DNA of 26,001 bases from an uncultured Rhizobiaceae group bacterium (GCA_938030645.1 CALHHQ010000272.1:1-26001), one strand, 5' to 3'. Shown: positions 15,231-24,724, numbered from the stretch's first letter. Translations and numbers: made by a program. Notes: generated by a model not told the origin, from the sequence alone.

Positions 15231-17762
15231 TTAAAGGCTCCGATCAATCATCTCGACTGTGTAGCACTCGATGACATCGCCTTTGCGCATGTCTTGGTAA
15301 TTCTTGAATGCCATGCCGCATTCTGTGCCTGAATCCACACGGGCCACTTCGTCTTTGAAGCGCTTGAGTGTGGAGAGGTCGCCTTCGTGAACCACCACAT
15401 CGTCGCGCAACAGGCGTACACCCATGCCGCGTTCCACGTGGCCTTCAGTGACCAAACAACCCGCAACCTTGCCCACTTTGGAGTGGGTGAAGATTTCGAG
15501 AATATCAGCGTAACCAATAAAGGTTTCACGACGTTCAGGTGCCAACATGCCAGAAAGCGTTGCTTTCACATCGTCGATCAGGTTGTAAATGATCGAATAA
15601 TAGCGAATTTCAATGCCTTCTTTCTTAGCGAGTTCTTGCGCTTGTTTGTTCGCACGAACGTTGAACGCGATGATTGGTGTTGAGGAAGCAATTGCGAGTG
15701 TCACATCAGCTTCGGTGATGCCACCAACGCCGGAATGAACAATACGCGCCTGCACTTCATCAGTGCCGAGACCATTGAGCGACGCGTTGATCGCTTCGAC
15801 CGAGCCTTGGGTGTCGCCTTTCACAACCAATGGAGCTTGATCGGCTCCCTTCAATTGAAGGTTGCTCATCATTTGTTCGAGAGATCCACGCTGTCCAGCT
15901 TGTGCGGCAACAGACAGTTCACGCGCTTTGCGTGCACGATAGTCAGAGATTTCACGCGCACGGGATTCATTTTCAACGGTGACGATTTGATCACCAGCAG
16001 AAGGAGCGCCTGAAAGACCTAGAATTTCAACGGGTGTTGAAGGTCCGGCTTCTTTCATTTGTTTGCCGTGGTCATCGATCAGGGCACGAACACGGCCCCA
16101 TTCGCTTCCAGCCACGATGATATCGCCCACTTTCATTGTGCCGTTTTGAACAATCGCTGTAGCCACTGCACCACGGCCTTTTTCAAGCTTGGATTCAATG
16201 ACAATACCTTCACCGTTGCGGCTTGGGTTTGCATTCAGCTCCATCAATTCAGCTTGAAGATTGATAGCGTCTAGCAGGTTGTCGATGCCGTCTCCGGTTT
16301 TAGCGGACACTTCAACGTCTAGAATTTCGCCGCCCATGCCTTCCACAAAAACTTCGTGTTGCAGAAGTTCAGTGCGTACTTTTTGAGCGTCAGCACCTTC
16401 GGTGTCCATTTTGTTGATCGCGACAATCATGGGCATTTCAGCAGCTTTGGCGTGCTTGATGGATTCAATGGTTTGCGGCATGACACTGTCATCAGCAGCA
16501 ACAACCAAAATTGCAATATCAGTCGATGCAGCGCCACGGGCACGCATGGCAGTGAATGCTTCGTGACCAGGCGTATCGAGGAAGGAAATTTTCTTTCCAT
16601 CACGTTCCACCTGATAAGCACCAATATGCTGGGTGATGCCGCCGGCTTCGCCAGCAGCCACACGCGCTTCTCGGATTTTATCCAGCAGGCTTGTTTTACC
16701 GTGATCCACGTGGCCCATAATGGTCACGACCGGAGGACGAGTTTGCATGTCCTCGGGTTTGTCTTCCGTTGCATCGACGATTTCAACATCAGCTTCAGAA
16801 ACGCGCACTACTGTGTGACCCATTTCTTCCGTGATCAATTGCGCCAAATCGGAATCGATCACATCGCCCGGCTTCATCATCTGGCCCTGTTCCATCAGGA
16901 ACTTGACCACATCCACAGCGCGTTCTGTCATTCGGTTGGCGAGTTCCTGAATGGTGATTGTGTCAGGAATGATAACTTCGCGCATAACTTTTTCACGTGG
17001 ACCAGATTGTTGGCCACGTTTCTGCTTTTCGCGCTGACGTCGCATGGAAGCCAGCGAACGAGAACGTTCTGAATTCGCATTCAAAGCGTTTGAAAGAGTA
17101 AGCTTCGTGCGGCGGCGGTCGTCTCCGCCTTTTGGGCGCGACGGCTTTGGCGCTTCTTTTGGGCGCTCAACTGGACGCAGTGGTGCAGCAGCGCTGGACT
17201 TCTTTATCGCGTCAGGATCAGCCGCTGCCGCAGCAGCAGATGCATCCGCAGCAGCGATGCGAGCAGCTTCGGCTTCTTCGGCCGCGCGTTTTTCATCTTC
17301 AATTGCTTTCTTGGCCGCAGCTTCGGCTTCTTCAGCTTCGCGCTTCTCGCGTGCTTCACGAGTTGCAGCATCTTCCAGCGCACGGCGTGCAGCTTCTTCC
17401 TCGGCACGTTTTGCATCTTCAACTTCGCGGATTTTCGCTTCTTCGAGCGCGCGGGCACGTGCGCCCATTTCGCCAGCTGAAAGATTGCCTGAAGCTTCTG
17501 CCGGCTTCGGTGCGGGTTTAGCCACTTCTGCAGGTTCGGCAGGCTTAGGTGCTGCCGGTGTCACAGATTCAGTTTTGGGTGCAAATACAGCCTTTTCGTC
17601 GCCAGGCTTCACAATGCGGCGTTTCTTGGTTTCGACAACAACATTGTTGCTGCGTCCATGGGAGAAACTTTGTTTGACCGTACCGCCACGGCCTTTTAGC
17701 GACAGGGTGCCACGCTGTGGTGCACCAGATTTATTGTCGTCGCCTGAATTGGAATCGCTCAT
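15231..17762 (-). CDS. infB: Translation initiation factor IF-2
   Basis: GTPase that brings initiator tRNA to the 30S subunit. The 843-residue protein has an N-terminal Ala/Glu/Lys-rich low-complexity region (about 60-230), an IF2N-like domain (about 265-320), and the G domain with G1 GHVDHGKT (from Gly350), DTPGHEAF (near 396) and NKMD at 450-453. The C-terminal domains that bind fMet-tRNA follow. It sits in the standard place between ylxR and rbfA. The long low-complexity repeat of EAE/AAR residues produces long open frames on the other strand that are not genes. Confidence 0.98.
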   Translation of the reverse strand: MSDSNSGDDNKSGAPQRGTLSLKGRGGTVKQSFSHGRSNNVVVETKKRRIVKPGDEKAVFAPKTESVTPAAPKPAEPAEVAKPAPKPAEASGNLSAGEMGARARALEEAKIREVEDAKRAEEEAARRALEDAATREAREKREAEEAEAAAKKAIEDEKRAAEEAEAARIAAADASAAAAAADPDAIKKSSAAAPLRPVERPKEAPKPSRPKGGDDRRRTKLTLSNALNANSERSRSLASMRRQREKQKRGQQSGPREKVMREVIIPDTITIQELANRMTERAVDVVKFLMEQGQMMKPGDVIDSDLAQLITEEMGHTVVRVSEADVEIVDATEDKPEDMQTRPPVVTIMGHVDHGKTSLLDKIREARVAAGEAGGITQHIGAYQVERDGKKISFLDTPGHEAFTAMRARGAASTDIAILVVAADDSVMPQTIESIKHAKAAEMPMIVAINKMDTEGADAQKVRTELLQHEVFVEGMGGEILDVEVSAKTGDGIDNLLDAINLQAELMELNANPSRNGEGIVIESKLEKGRGAVATAIVQNGTMKVGDIIVAGSEWGRVRALIDDHGKQMKEAGPSTPVEILGLSGAPSAGDQIVTVENESRAREISDYRARKARELSVAAQAGQRGSLEQMMSNLQLKGADQAPLVVKGDTQGSVEAINASLNGLGTDEVQARIVHSGVGGITEADVTLAIASSTPIIAFNVRANKQAQELAKKEGIEIRYYSIIYNLIDDVKATLSGMLAPERRETFIGYADILEIFTHSKVGKVAGCLVTEGHVERGMGVRLLRDDVVVHEGDLSTLKRFKDEVARVDSGTECGMAFKNYQDMRKGDVIECYTVEMIDRSL

Positions 17763-17861
17763 CTAGTTACTTTACCTTTTTGACCCCCTTAGGTTGTACG
17801 GGGCCGTTTTCATTGTTTAGCCGACATCAGTTCGACAATCTTTTGATCAAACGGTCACCCA

Positions 17862-18455
17862 TCAGGATGGCTCCATTCCACGAAATTCGTTTAGTTGTGT
17901 AACGCGAAGCAAGCAGTTTTCGGCCGCTCCGCCTTTCATTAGGGCTGCATGTATCACATTTGTTGCCCCCAATGCCATATTCAATTCGTCTGATGAGAAG
18001 ATTCTCCAGACCCTTACTTTTCTTTTGCGAATTTCTCCAACTGCATGGGCAGCTTGAGAAATTTTGCGCAGCCCATCTTCCGCACCATCGCTGGCATGCA
18101 GGATGGCAATTGTCTTGGCCGCGCGAACAGCTTCATCAACGTTGCCGGACCCCGTTAAGGTTTCTCCGGCCTTTTTTGCAAAACCCAATGCACCCAAAGC
18201 TGCTTGTGTCAGCAAGTCATCAACCAATTGGCCAAGAGTATCGTCTGCTTTGACCTGCGTCTTCAAACCGCGAGCGAACAGTTTGTTCTTCACGGCTTGG
18301 TCAACGAGTTCCCGCTTGGCTGTCACCCAGACACCGCGCCCGGGTAACTTGTTTTTAATATCCGGGACCACCATTCCATCAGGTCCCGCAACGAAGCGGA
18401 TAAGATTATCTGGCGACGACACCGTGCGTGTAACAATGCAGGTGCGCTCCGCCAT
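17862..18455 (-). CDS. ylxR: YlxR family RNA-binding protein fused to an L7Ae-like domain
   Basis: A 197-residue protein from the ATG at 18455, whose start MAERTCIVTR is that of YlxR (DUF448); GGGGAT lies just upstream. A TTG six codons earlier (18473) is possible but less likely. Residues about 1-80 form the YlxR domain with RTCIVTR and the GRGVWV motif. Residues about 90-175 look like a ribosomal L7Ae/L30e-type RNA-binding domain (LGFAKKAGETLTGSGNV). This fusion between nusA and infB is common in Alphaproteobacteria. The protein likely binds RNA and may act with NusA or the ribosome; its exact role is unsettled. Confidence 0.92.
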   Translation of the reverse strand: MAERTCIVTRTVSSPDNLIRFVAGPDGMVVPDIKNKLPGRGVWVTAKRELVDQAVKNKLFARGLKTQVKADDTLGQLVDDLLTQAALGALGFAKKAGETLTGSGNVDEAVRAAKTIAILHASDGAEDGLRKISQAAHAVGEIRKRKVRVWRIFSSDELNMALGATNVIHAALMKGGAAENCLLRVTQLNEFRGMEPS

Positions 18456-18494
18456 ATCTATCCCCGTGTTCAACCAAATCTTCGACCAAACGGC

Positions 18495-20144
18495 CTAGAC
18501 GCTTGTGTCCTCGATGACGTTAACAACCGCAGCGCGTTTGTCTTCTTCAACTTCAACAACTTCTTCCACGGCTTCTGGCTCTTGAAGATCTTCTTCAGTC
18601 ACCCAACCTGCCGCAATGCGCGCTGCCATAATCATCTCGTCTGCTTGAACGCGAGAAATACCAAATCCATCCAGAATGCCTGGGTGGCGTGTCACTTCAC
18701 CATCTTTGCGTTCGTTCCAACCAATCAAGTCATCAGCAATGCAACCTGCAAAGTCTTCCAACGATTTGATGTCATCTTCGCTTTTGCCGAGGGCAACCAT
18801 CATCGGTGTGGTGATGTTCGGTACCTGACGCATGTCGTCTTGAACACCAAGTTCTTTACGTTCGTTGTCGAGAGCTTGTTCTTGTTTCTCCAGATATTCA
18901 CGCGCGCGAGCTTGAAGTTCACCAGCGGTCTCGTCGTCAAAACCTTCAATCATCGCGATTTCATCAGGTTCCACATAGGCAACTTCTTCCAGATCGGAGA
19001 ACCCTTCAGATGCAAGCAACTGAGCGACCATCTCATCAACATTCAATGCTTCCACAAATGTTGCGGTGTTGGAGTTGAATTCTGCCTGACGACGACCAGA
19101 TTCTTCTTCTTCCGTGAGAATATCGATATCCCAGCCAGTCAATTGTGAGGCCAAACGAACGTTTTGCCCGCGACGACCAATTGCCAAAGACAGCTGTTCG
19201 TCAGGAACAACAACTTCGATGCGCTCGCGCTCTTCGTCCAAAACAACTTTAGCCACCTCAGCAGGTTGCAATGCGTTCACGATGAAGCCGGCCGCATCTG
19301 GTGACCAAGGAATGATGTCAATTTTCTCGCCCTGCAATTCGCCAACAACGGCTTGCACGCGAGAACCTCGCATACCCACACATGCGCCGACAGGATCGAT
19401 ACCGGAATCATTGGAGATCACGGCAATTTTCGCACGGGAGCCCGGGTCGCGGGCAACGGAACGGATTTCAATTACGCCATCATAGATTTCAGGCACTTCC
19501 ATCTGGAAGAGTTTCGCCATGAACTGTGGGTGTGTGCGGGACAAGAAGATTTGTGGTCCGCGCTGTTCGCGGCGCACGTCATAGATATAAGCACGAACGC
19601 GGTCACCATAGCGATACATTTCGCGTGGGATCAGCTCGTCACGACGGATAATCGCTTCACCCCGTCCAAGATCGACAATCACGTTGCCATATTCAACGCG
19701 CTTGACGGTGCCATTGATGATTTCGCCAACACGATCTTTGAATTCATCGAACTGACGGTCACGTTCCGCGTCACGCACTTTTTGCACGATAACTTGTTTT
19801 GCAGACTGGGCAGCAATGCGACCAAAATCCATTGGTGGCAAGAGTTCGCCAATGTGGTCACCAATTTTTGCAGCTTCGTTTTTTTTCAAAGCACCTTTGA
19901 GATCGATCTGCGTGTCGTAATCCTCAACAGTGTCGACAACCTCCAACAGTCGCTGGAGTTTAATTTCGCCAGTCTTCTCATTGATATCGGCCCGGATGTT
20001 TGTTTCCAAACCGTAGCGCGACTTGGCGGCTTTCTCGATGGCATCGGCCATAGCGCCGAGAACAATTTCTTTGTCGATCGACTTTTCACGGGCAACCGCG
20101 TCTGCGATTTGCATAAGTTCAAGTCTGTTGGCGCTAACTGCCAT
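18495..20144 (-). CDS. nusA: Transcription termination/antitermination factor NusA
   Basis: Binds RNA polymerase and nascent RNA, modulating pausing, termination and antitermination. The 549-residue protein has the RNA-polymerase-binding N-terminal domain (about 1-130), an S1 domain (about 140-205, GTVKRVEYGNVIVDLGRGEA), two KH domains (about 230-345; GACVGMRGSRVQAV and LAIGRRGQNVRLAS) and two helix-hairpin-helix-like C-terminal repeats (about 365-505), ending in an acidic tail. GGAGAAG precedes the ATG. NusA often regulates its own operon, which makes the terminator in the rimP leader notable. Confidence 0.98.
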   Translation of the reverse strand: MAVSANRLELMQIADAVAREKSIDKEIVLGAMADAIEKAAKSRYGLETNIRADINEKTGEIKLQRLLEVVDTVEDYDTQIDLKGALKKNEAAKIGDHIGELLPPMDFGRIAAQSAKQVIVQKVRDAERDRQFDEFKDRVGEIINGTVKRVEYGNVIVDLGRGEAIIRRDELIPREMYRYGDRVRAYIYDVRREQRGPQIFLSRTHPQFMAKLFQMEVPEIYDGVIEIRSVARDPGSRAKIAVISNDSGIDPVGACVGMRGSRVQAVVGELQGEKIDIIPWSPDAAGFIVNALQPAEVAKVVLDEERERIEVVVPDEQLSLAIGRRGQNVRLASQLTGWDIDILTEEEESGRRQAEFNSNTATFVEALNVDEMVAQLLASEGFSDLEEVAYVEPDEIAMIEGFDDETAGELQARAREYLEKQEQALDNERKELGVQDDMRQVPNITTPMMVALGKSEDDIKSLEDFAGCIADDLIGWNERKDGEVTRHPGILDGFGISRVQADEMIMAARIAAGWVTEEDLQEPEAVEEVVEVEEDKRAAVVNVIEDTSV

Positions 20145-20216
20145 GGGTCTTCTCCGTTAAGCTGCAGCTCTCGTTTCAGGCTGCGGAATAATTTGAACCT
20201 AGTGGTTCGGTTTCAA

Positions 20217-20831
20217 TCAGTTGTTGGTGTCGAGGTCGTCGTCTTCAATATCATTTGCATTGCGCAAGGCTTTGTCACGTTTCAAAGCCTCACGCACAAG
20301 TTCATCCGTCAGCACAAGGTTGGCCGCGCTGATCGACTGCAATGGAATTCGGGCTTCAACCTCTTCGCCCTTTGCGGCGTTGTCGCGGCGCAGCACGAGA
20401 TCGTCGCCTTCTAACTTGACCAAAATGCCGCGCCAGCGTTTGCGACCATCAACCAAATAGGCGGATTCGATTTTGGCAGTGTGGCCAGCCCATGTTTCAA
20501 AATCACTGCGGCGCACAAGCGGTCGGTCAATGCCGGGGGAGGAAATTTCTAAATTGTAAGCTTGGGAGACAGGGTCTTCCACATCCAACACAGGTGAGAT
20601 CGCACGGGAGACGGCTTCACAATCATTCACCGACATCGTGCCATCTGGGCGCTCAGCCATCACCTGCATGGTCAGTCCGTTGTGATCGAACATCCGCGCA
20701 CGCACCAGGCGGAAACCGAGGTCTTCAATCGGTGGCGCGATCACTGACGCAACCACAGCATCCAACCCTTCCTCTTTCACGAGGCGGGCATCAGCGGAAT
20801 TGTCGTCCATATTTTCAGTCGTATCGGTCAA
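20217..20831 (-). CDS. rimP: Ribosome maturation factor RimP
   Basis: Needed for 30S subunit assembly; first gene of the rimP-nusA-ylxR-infB-rbfA-truB operon. The 204-residue protein shows an N-terminal domain with IAPPIEDLGFRLVRAR and LEISSPGIDRPL in the middle, followed by an Sm-like C-terminal domain with GILVKLEGDDLVLRRD. The reading frame starts at TTG 20831, directly after an in-frame TGA, so it cannot extend further. The nearest ATG is at 20810 (eighth codon). Neither has a strong ribosome site, so the start stays uncertain. Confidence 0.95.
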   Translation of the reverse strand: MTDTTENMDDNSADARLVKEEGLDAVVASVIAPPIEDLGFRLVRARMFDHNGLTMQVMAERPDGTMSVNDCEAVSRAISPVLDVEDPVSQAYNLEISSPGIDRPLVRRSDFETWAGHTAKIESAYLVDGRKRWRGILVKLEGDDLVLRRDNAAKGEEVEARIPLQSISAANLVLTDELVREALKRDKALRNANDIEDDDLDTNN

Positions 20832-20848
20832 TCACTTGCTTTCGGTCA

Positions 20849-20862
20849 CGGCGTTCACGCCG
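20849..20862 (-). other. Stable hairpin just before rimP
   Basis: CGGCG-TGAA-CGCCG is a perfect 5-base stem with a tetraloop, ending 17 bases upstream of the TTG start. It could influence ribosome access. Confidence 0.45.
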
Positions 20863-20883
20863 ACATATATGAGATCAGGCCAT

Positions 20884-20914
20884 AAAAAAGAGCGGGTTCC
20901 CGAGGGACCCACTC
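20884..20914 (-). terminator. Intrinsic terminator or attenuator in the rimP leader
   Basis: On the minus strand GAGTGGGT(CC) pairs with (GG)AACCCGCTC, one A bulged, followed directly by six T residues. This is a strong rho-independent terminator located about 50-80 bases upstream of rimP, with the operon's own strand. It may either end a small upstream RNA or attenuate the nusA operon. TCAGGC (20923-20928) and GCCTGA (20875-20880) on either side can pair and enclose it. Confidence 0.8.
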
Positions 20915-21039
20915 TGACAACTGCCTGAGATTTTCTAAACATATAAGCCAGATGATCTGTCAATGCAAGGCAAGTTCGTTTTGGTTTGAAGCGGGTTAGG
21001 CTTCGGCTGAGCAGGGCGGGCACCTCTCTAACAAACAAT

Positions 21040-21060
21040 TTGATAACCACAATTTATCAA
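21040..21060. promoter_or_regulatory. Inverted repeat TTGATAA-N7-TTATCAA
   Basis: Perfect 7-base arms, 14 bases between centres of arms, suggest a dimeric regulator's site or the 5' hairpin of the rimP leader RNA. No identity can be given. Confidence 0.4.
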
Positions 21061-21086
21061 CGCCCAAAAGAATCTCATATACAGAC

Positions 21087-21130
21087 TTGAACGTTGTTCA
21101 AATTTGAGTTACATAAATGAACATTGTTCA
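21087..21130. promoter_or_regulatory. Tandem TTGAAC-N3-GTTCAA operators
   Basis: TTGAACGTTGTTCAA (21087-21101) is a perfect palindrome and TGAACATTGTTCA (21118-21130) a second nearly identical one; centres are 30 bases apart, about three helical turns. This size and symmetry suit a TetR-type repressor. The first site overlaps a possible -35 (TTGAAC) of the downstream plus-strand gene, so repression is the likely mode. The regulator is not encoded in the window. Confidence 0.6.
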
Positions 21131-21250
21131 ATTATTCTGATTTGAAGTTGGGCAATAGCTATCATTTGGTGAGGTTTAAAACTAACTTCATCAGTTCGAA
21201 ACAGGCCAAACGATACGCTGTGAGGGTGGGCTGTTTGGCGGAGGACCATT

Positions 21251-24200
21251 ATGACAACCAATCTCATGTCGAAGCGCGAATTTGCACCTTTGTTCTGGAC
21301 GCAGTTTTTATCTGCCTTCAACGACAATTTTTTAAAAAACACTTTGATCTTTCTGATCCTTGCAACTGTCGCAACTGAACAATCGGGCACTCTTGTCACC
21401 GTTGCGGGCGCAATTTTTATGCTTCCATTCCTATTGTTGTCGGCGCTTGGCGGTGAAATGGCTGACAAGTTCGACAAAGCTTGGATGGCGGAGCGTTTGA
21501 AACTCTTTGAAATTGGTGGCGCGGCAGTCGCCATCATCGGGATCGGGTTTTCATCGGTTACAATATTGATGATTGCTCTGTTTTATTTCGGAGTTATCTC
21601 GGCTCTTTTTGGACCGATCAAATACGGCATCCTGCCAGACCACTTGGAGAAGTCAGAACTGCCGCGCGCCAATGCCTGGATAGAAGCGGCAACATTTATC
21701 GCCATTTTGGGTGGAACGGTTGTCGCCAGCATGGCTGCATTAAACGGTGTGAGCGTTTGGATATTTGGCCCCATGATGATGGCCTTCGCCTTTGGGTGCT
21801 GGTTCATAAGTCGCTCAATTCCGGCGACAGGCAGCAAAGCTCCCGATCTCGAAATCGATAAAAACATCTTGCGCTCAACCTGGCGTTTGCTGGGCGAAGT
21901 GCGAGCGAACACTCGCATCTGGCGTGCATCTTTGATGGCGGCTTGGTTTTGGCTGGTGGGAGCGATCATCCTGTCCCTCATGCCGACCCTCGTGAAAGAA
22001 ACGCTGGGCGGCAACGAAATTGCAATCACGACCTATCTGGCCGTCTTTGCTGTTGCGATTGGCATCGGTTCTGCCATTGCCGCTTGGATGTCAGCAGGTC
22101 GTCTGGTTCTTCTGCCGGCACCTTTGGGGACTGCACTGATGGCGATTTTCGGCTTCCATTTGGCTTGGACAGTGAGCGGGCTTGAAACACTTCCGGCACA
22201 GGACAGCCTATCAGGATTTTTCTCAGGACAATCCACAATCACTATCGCTATTGATTTGGCGGGTATGGCAATTGCAGGTGCCTTTCTCGTTGTCCCAACA
22301 TTTGCGGCTGTTCAACATTGGGCGGATGAAGATCGGCGCGCCCGTGTTGTTGGAGCAGCCAATGTTTTGGGCGCTGCGTTCATGGTCCTTGGTGGTGCAG
22401 CCATGGCAGGTCTTCAAGCCTTTGGAGCTTCCATTGGGCAACTGTTGTTCCTCTTATCTATTCTCAATGTTGTAGCCGCATGGTTGATGTTGAAATATCT
22501 CCCAACAAATGCATTCCGCGATTTCATTTCCATCATGTTCCGTGCGTTTTACCGTATGGAAGTCACAGGCCTTGAGAACATAGAAAAAGCAGGCGAGGCG
22601 CCAATCCTGGCGTTAAACCATGTCAGTTTTCTTGACGGTCCGTTGGCGCTTGCATTGACTGATGAAGAACCAGTTTTTGCGATTGATCACACCATTGCAC
22701 AAAAATGGTGGGTAAAGCCGTTCCTTAAAATGACACAAGCGCTTCCGCTTGACCCATCAAAGCCCATGGCCACGCGTACGCTGATTAAGTCTGTACGTGA
22801 CGGTGATCCATTGGTGATCTTCCCAGAGGGTCGCATCACGGTCACAGGCAGTTTGATGAAAGTGTATGATGGCGCTGCCATGGTTGCTGATCGTACGGGC
22901 TCAATGGTCGTACCGATCCGCATTGATGGTCTCGAACGTTCATTCTTTTCACGTTTGAAGAAAGGGCAAATTCGTCGTCGCCTGTTTCCAAAAGTGAAGG
23001 TGACGGTTCTTGAACCTGTAAAACTGGATGTGGATGAAAACCTTCGCGGTCGCCCTCGTCGCGCGGCAGCAGGTGCCAAGCTTTATGAGACCATGTCTCG
23101 TCTTCTGTTCGAGACCACGCCTATTGATGGAACGGTGATCGAGAAAGTGATTGCCACTGCAAAAGAGCGCGGCATGGGAAAACTCGCTGTACAAGATCCG
23201 GTGACAGGCGACTTGTCATACAGCAAACTACTTACTGGCGCTTCCGTTCTGGGTGCAAAATTCCAAACCCTGTTTGCTGATCAACCCACATTGGGCGTCA
23301 TGCTGCCAAACGCAAATGGTGCCATTGCAACAGTGCTTGGTGTCATGTCGGCAGGAAAAGTGCCTGCGATGATCAACTTCACGGCTGGAGCCCAAAGCAT
23401 CCTGTCATCTTGCAAAGCAGCAGAGGTAAAAACCATCCTCACCTCAAAGGCGTTTGTCACTCAAGCGAAACTGGATGCCGTGATTGAGGAATTGCAAAAG
23501 CAGGTTGAAATTGTGTGGTTGGATGACCTTCGCGAGACAATAACTTTAGTCGACAAGCTAAAAGGCTTGATGCGCAAAGACATCCCCCATGTTCGACGAA
23601 ATATCGATGATCGAGCCGTCATCCTGTTTACATCAGGGTCGGAAGGTACACCAAAGGGTGTGGTTCTCACGCACCAAAACATTCTGTCGAATGCAGCACA
23701 AGCTGCAGCCCGGATTGATTTTGGCACGAGCGATAAAGTGTTCAACATCCTGCCGATCTTCCATTCATTCGGATTGACCGCAGGAACCATTCTTCCTCTG
23801 ATCTCGGGTGTTCCTGTTTATTTCTATCCGTCACCTCTGCATTACCGCATCGTGCCGGAGCTGATTTATTCTTCAAACTCGACAATCATTTTTGGAACGG
23901 ACACGTTTTTGAACGGGTACGCACGAACAGCGCATCCATATGACTTCCGTTCGATCCGTTATTGTTTTGCAGGGGCAGAACCGGTCAAAGCTTCAACCCG
24001 TGAAATTTATATGAACCGCTTTGGCTTGCGGGTCTTGGAAGGATACGGGGTGACGGAAACTGCTCCTGTCATTTCCATCAACACACCTATGTTCAACAAG
24101 GCGGGTACTGTGGGCAAACTGTTGCCGTCCATAGAGTCGCGTCTGGAGGATGTGCCAGGTGTTGAGGAAGGCGGTCGTCTTCACGTGAAAGGTCCAAATG

Positions 24201-24652
24201 TGATGGCCGGATATTTGCGCGCGGAAAATCCGGGCGTTTTGGAACCGCTGGAAGATGGTTGGCATGACACGGGCGATATCGTCACGTTTGATGAAGATGG
24301 TTTCATCACCATCCGTGGCCGTGCAAAACGGTTCGCAAAAATCGCAGGTGAAATGGTTTCACTCGCTGCTGTCGAACAATTGGCTGGAGACTTGTGGCAA
24401 GGTAGCATGACCGCTGTGGCGACACTTCCAGATGCTCGCAAAGGTGAGAAACTTGTGATGGTGACAAACGCGCCAAAGGCGACCCGCAAAGAATTCATGG
24501 CTTATGTGAAATCTCGCAAGGCACAGGATCTGATGATTCCAGCAGATGTGTATGTGATGAACTCCATTCCTGTTCTTGGCGCAGGTAAAGTTGATTTCGT
24601 AGGTGTTCAAAAAATGGTCACTGAAGGCATCGACAAAAAATTGGCGGCTTAG
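21251..24652 (+). CDS. Fused lysophospholipid transporter / acyltransferase / acyl-ACP synthetase (LplT-Aas type)
   Basis: A 1133-residue fusion. Residues about 1-420 form a major-facilitator transporter of the LplT kind with about 12 helices. Residues about 430-630 are a PlsC-type acyltransferase with the HxxxxD motif at His457/Asp462 and FPEGR at 524-528. Residues about 650-1130 are an AMP-forming acyl ligase with the P-loop-like TSGSEGTPKG (794-803), YGVTE (932-936) and the hinge GRAKRF and C-terminal Lys region. Together they would import lysophospholipids and re-acylate them at the inner membrane using acyl-ACP. In Escherichia coli LplT and Aas are separate proteins. GGAGGA precedes the ATG, and tandem palindromes upstream suggest lipid-linked repression. 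Confidence 0.93.
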   Translation: MTTNLMSKREFAPLFWTQFLSAFNDNFLKNTLIFLILATVATEQSGTLVTVAGAIFMLPFLLLSALGGEMADKFDKAWMAERLKLFEIGGAAVAIIGIGFSSVTILMIALFYFGVISALFGPIKYGILPDHLEKSELPRANAWIEAATFIAILGGTVVASMAALNGVSVWIFGPMMMAFAFGCWFISRSIPATGSKAPDLEIDKNILRSTWRLLGEVRANTRIWRASLMAAWFWLVGAIILSLMPTLVKETLGGNEIAITTYLAVFAVAIGIGSAIAAWMSAGRLVLLPAPLGTALMAIFGFHLAWTVSGLETLPAQDSLSGFFSGQSTITIAIDLAGMAIAGAFLVVPTFAAVQHWADEDRRARVVGAANVLGAAFMVLGGAAMAGLQAFGASIGQLLFLLSILNVVAAWLMLKYLPTNAFRDFISIMFRAFYRMEVTGLENIEKAGEAPILALNHVSFLDGPLALALTDEEPVFAIDHTIAQKWWVKPFLKMTQALPLDPSKPMATRTLIKSVRDGDPLVIFPEGRITVTGSLMKVYDGAAMVADRTGSMVVPIRIDGLERSFFSRLKKGQIRRRLFPKVKVTVLEPVKLDVDENLRGRPRRAAAGAKLYETMSRLLFETTPIDGTVIEKVIATAKERGMGKLAVQDPVTGDLSYSKLLTGASVLGAKFQTLFADQPTLGVMLPNANGAIATVLGVMSAGKVPAMINFTAGAQSILSSCKAAEVKTILTSKAFVTQAKLDAVIEELQKQVEIVWLDDLRETITLVDKLKGLMRKDIPHVRRNIDDRAVILFTSGSEGTPKGVVLTHQNILSNAAQAAARIDFGTSDKVFNILPIFHSFGLTAGTILPLISGVPVYFYPSPLHYRIVPELIYSSNSTIIFGTDTFLNGYARTAHPYDFRSIRYCFAGAEPVKASTREIYMNRFGLRVLEGYGVTETAPVISINTPMFNKAGTVGKLLPSIESRLEDVPGVEEGGRLHVKGPNVMAGYLRAENPGVLEPLEDGWHDTGDIVTFDEDGFITIRGRAKRFAKIAGEMVSLAAVEQLAGDLWQGSMTAVATLPDARKGEKLVMVTNAPKATRKEFMAYVKSRKAQDLMIPADVYVMNSIPVLGAGKVDFVGVQKMVTEGIDKKLAA

Positions 24653-24673
24653 AACTGAATGGCGTCGAAACAA

Positions 24674-24703
24674 AAAGGGCCGGTTCGTGAGAACCGGCCC
24701 TTT
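24674..24703. terminator. Two-way intrinsic terminator between convergent genes
   Basis: AAAGGGCCGGTTC and GAACCGGCCCTTT form a perfect 13-base stem with a GTGA loop. T residues follow on the plus strand and an A run precedes, giving a T run on the minus strand, so it can serve both the fusion gene and the cytochrome gene. Confidence 0.92.
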
Positions 24704-24724
24704 CTTATGGAGTACATAAAACTC

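Larger units (their letters stand above)
20832..21250. promoter_or_regulatory. Divergent control region between rimP and the acyltransferase fusion gene
   Basis: There is no gene here. On the minus side is a leader of up to about 200 bases with a terminator (20884-20914) and a start-proximal hairpin. An inverted repeat, TTGATAA-N7-TTATCAA, lies at 21040-21060. Two tandem palindromes at 21087-21130 lie nearer the plus-strand gene. Its ribosome site GGAGGA is just upstream of 21251. Confidence 0.6.

Noticed and set aside
17044..17766. Long plus-strand frame rich in Ala and Ser
   Set aside because: It is the mirror of the Ala/Glu-rich N-terminal part of IF-2 and has no independent support.
20880..21035. 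Possible glycine riboswitch in the rimP leader (GAGAGG, GCCGAAG, TCTCAGGCA and CAGAG in the right order)
   Set aside because: The pieces recall a glycine aptamer, but the helix needed just before GCCGAAG does not form and the spacing is off; rimP is also not a glycine gene. A covariance-model scan would settle it.
21251..24652. Possible frameshift joining separate lplT and aas genes
   Set aside because: The frame is continuous and all three domains keep their key motifs, so it is a genuine fusion.
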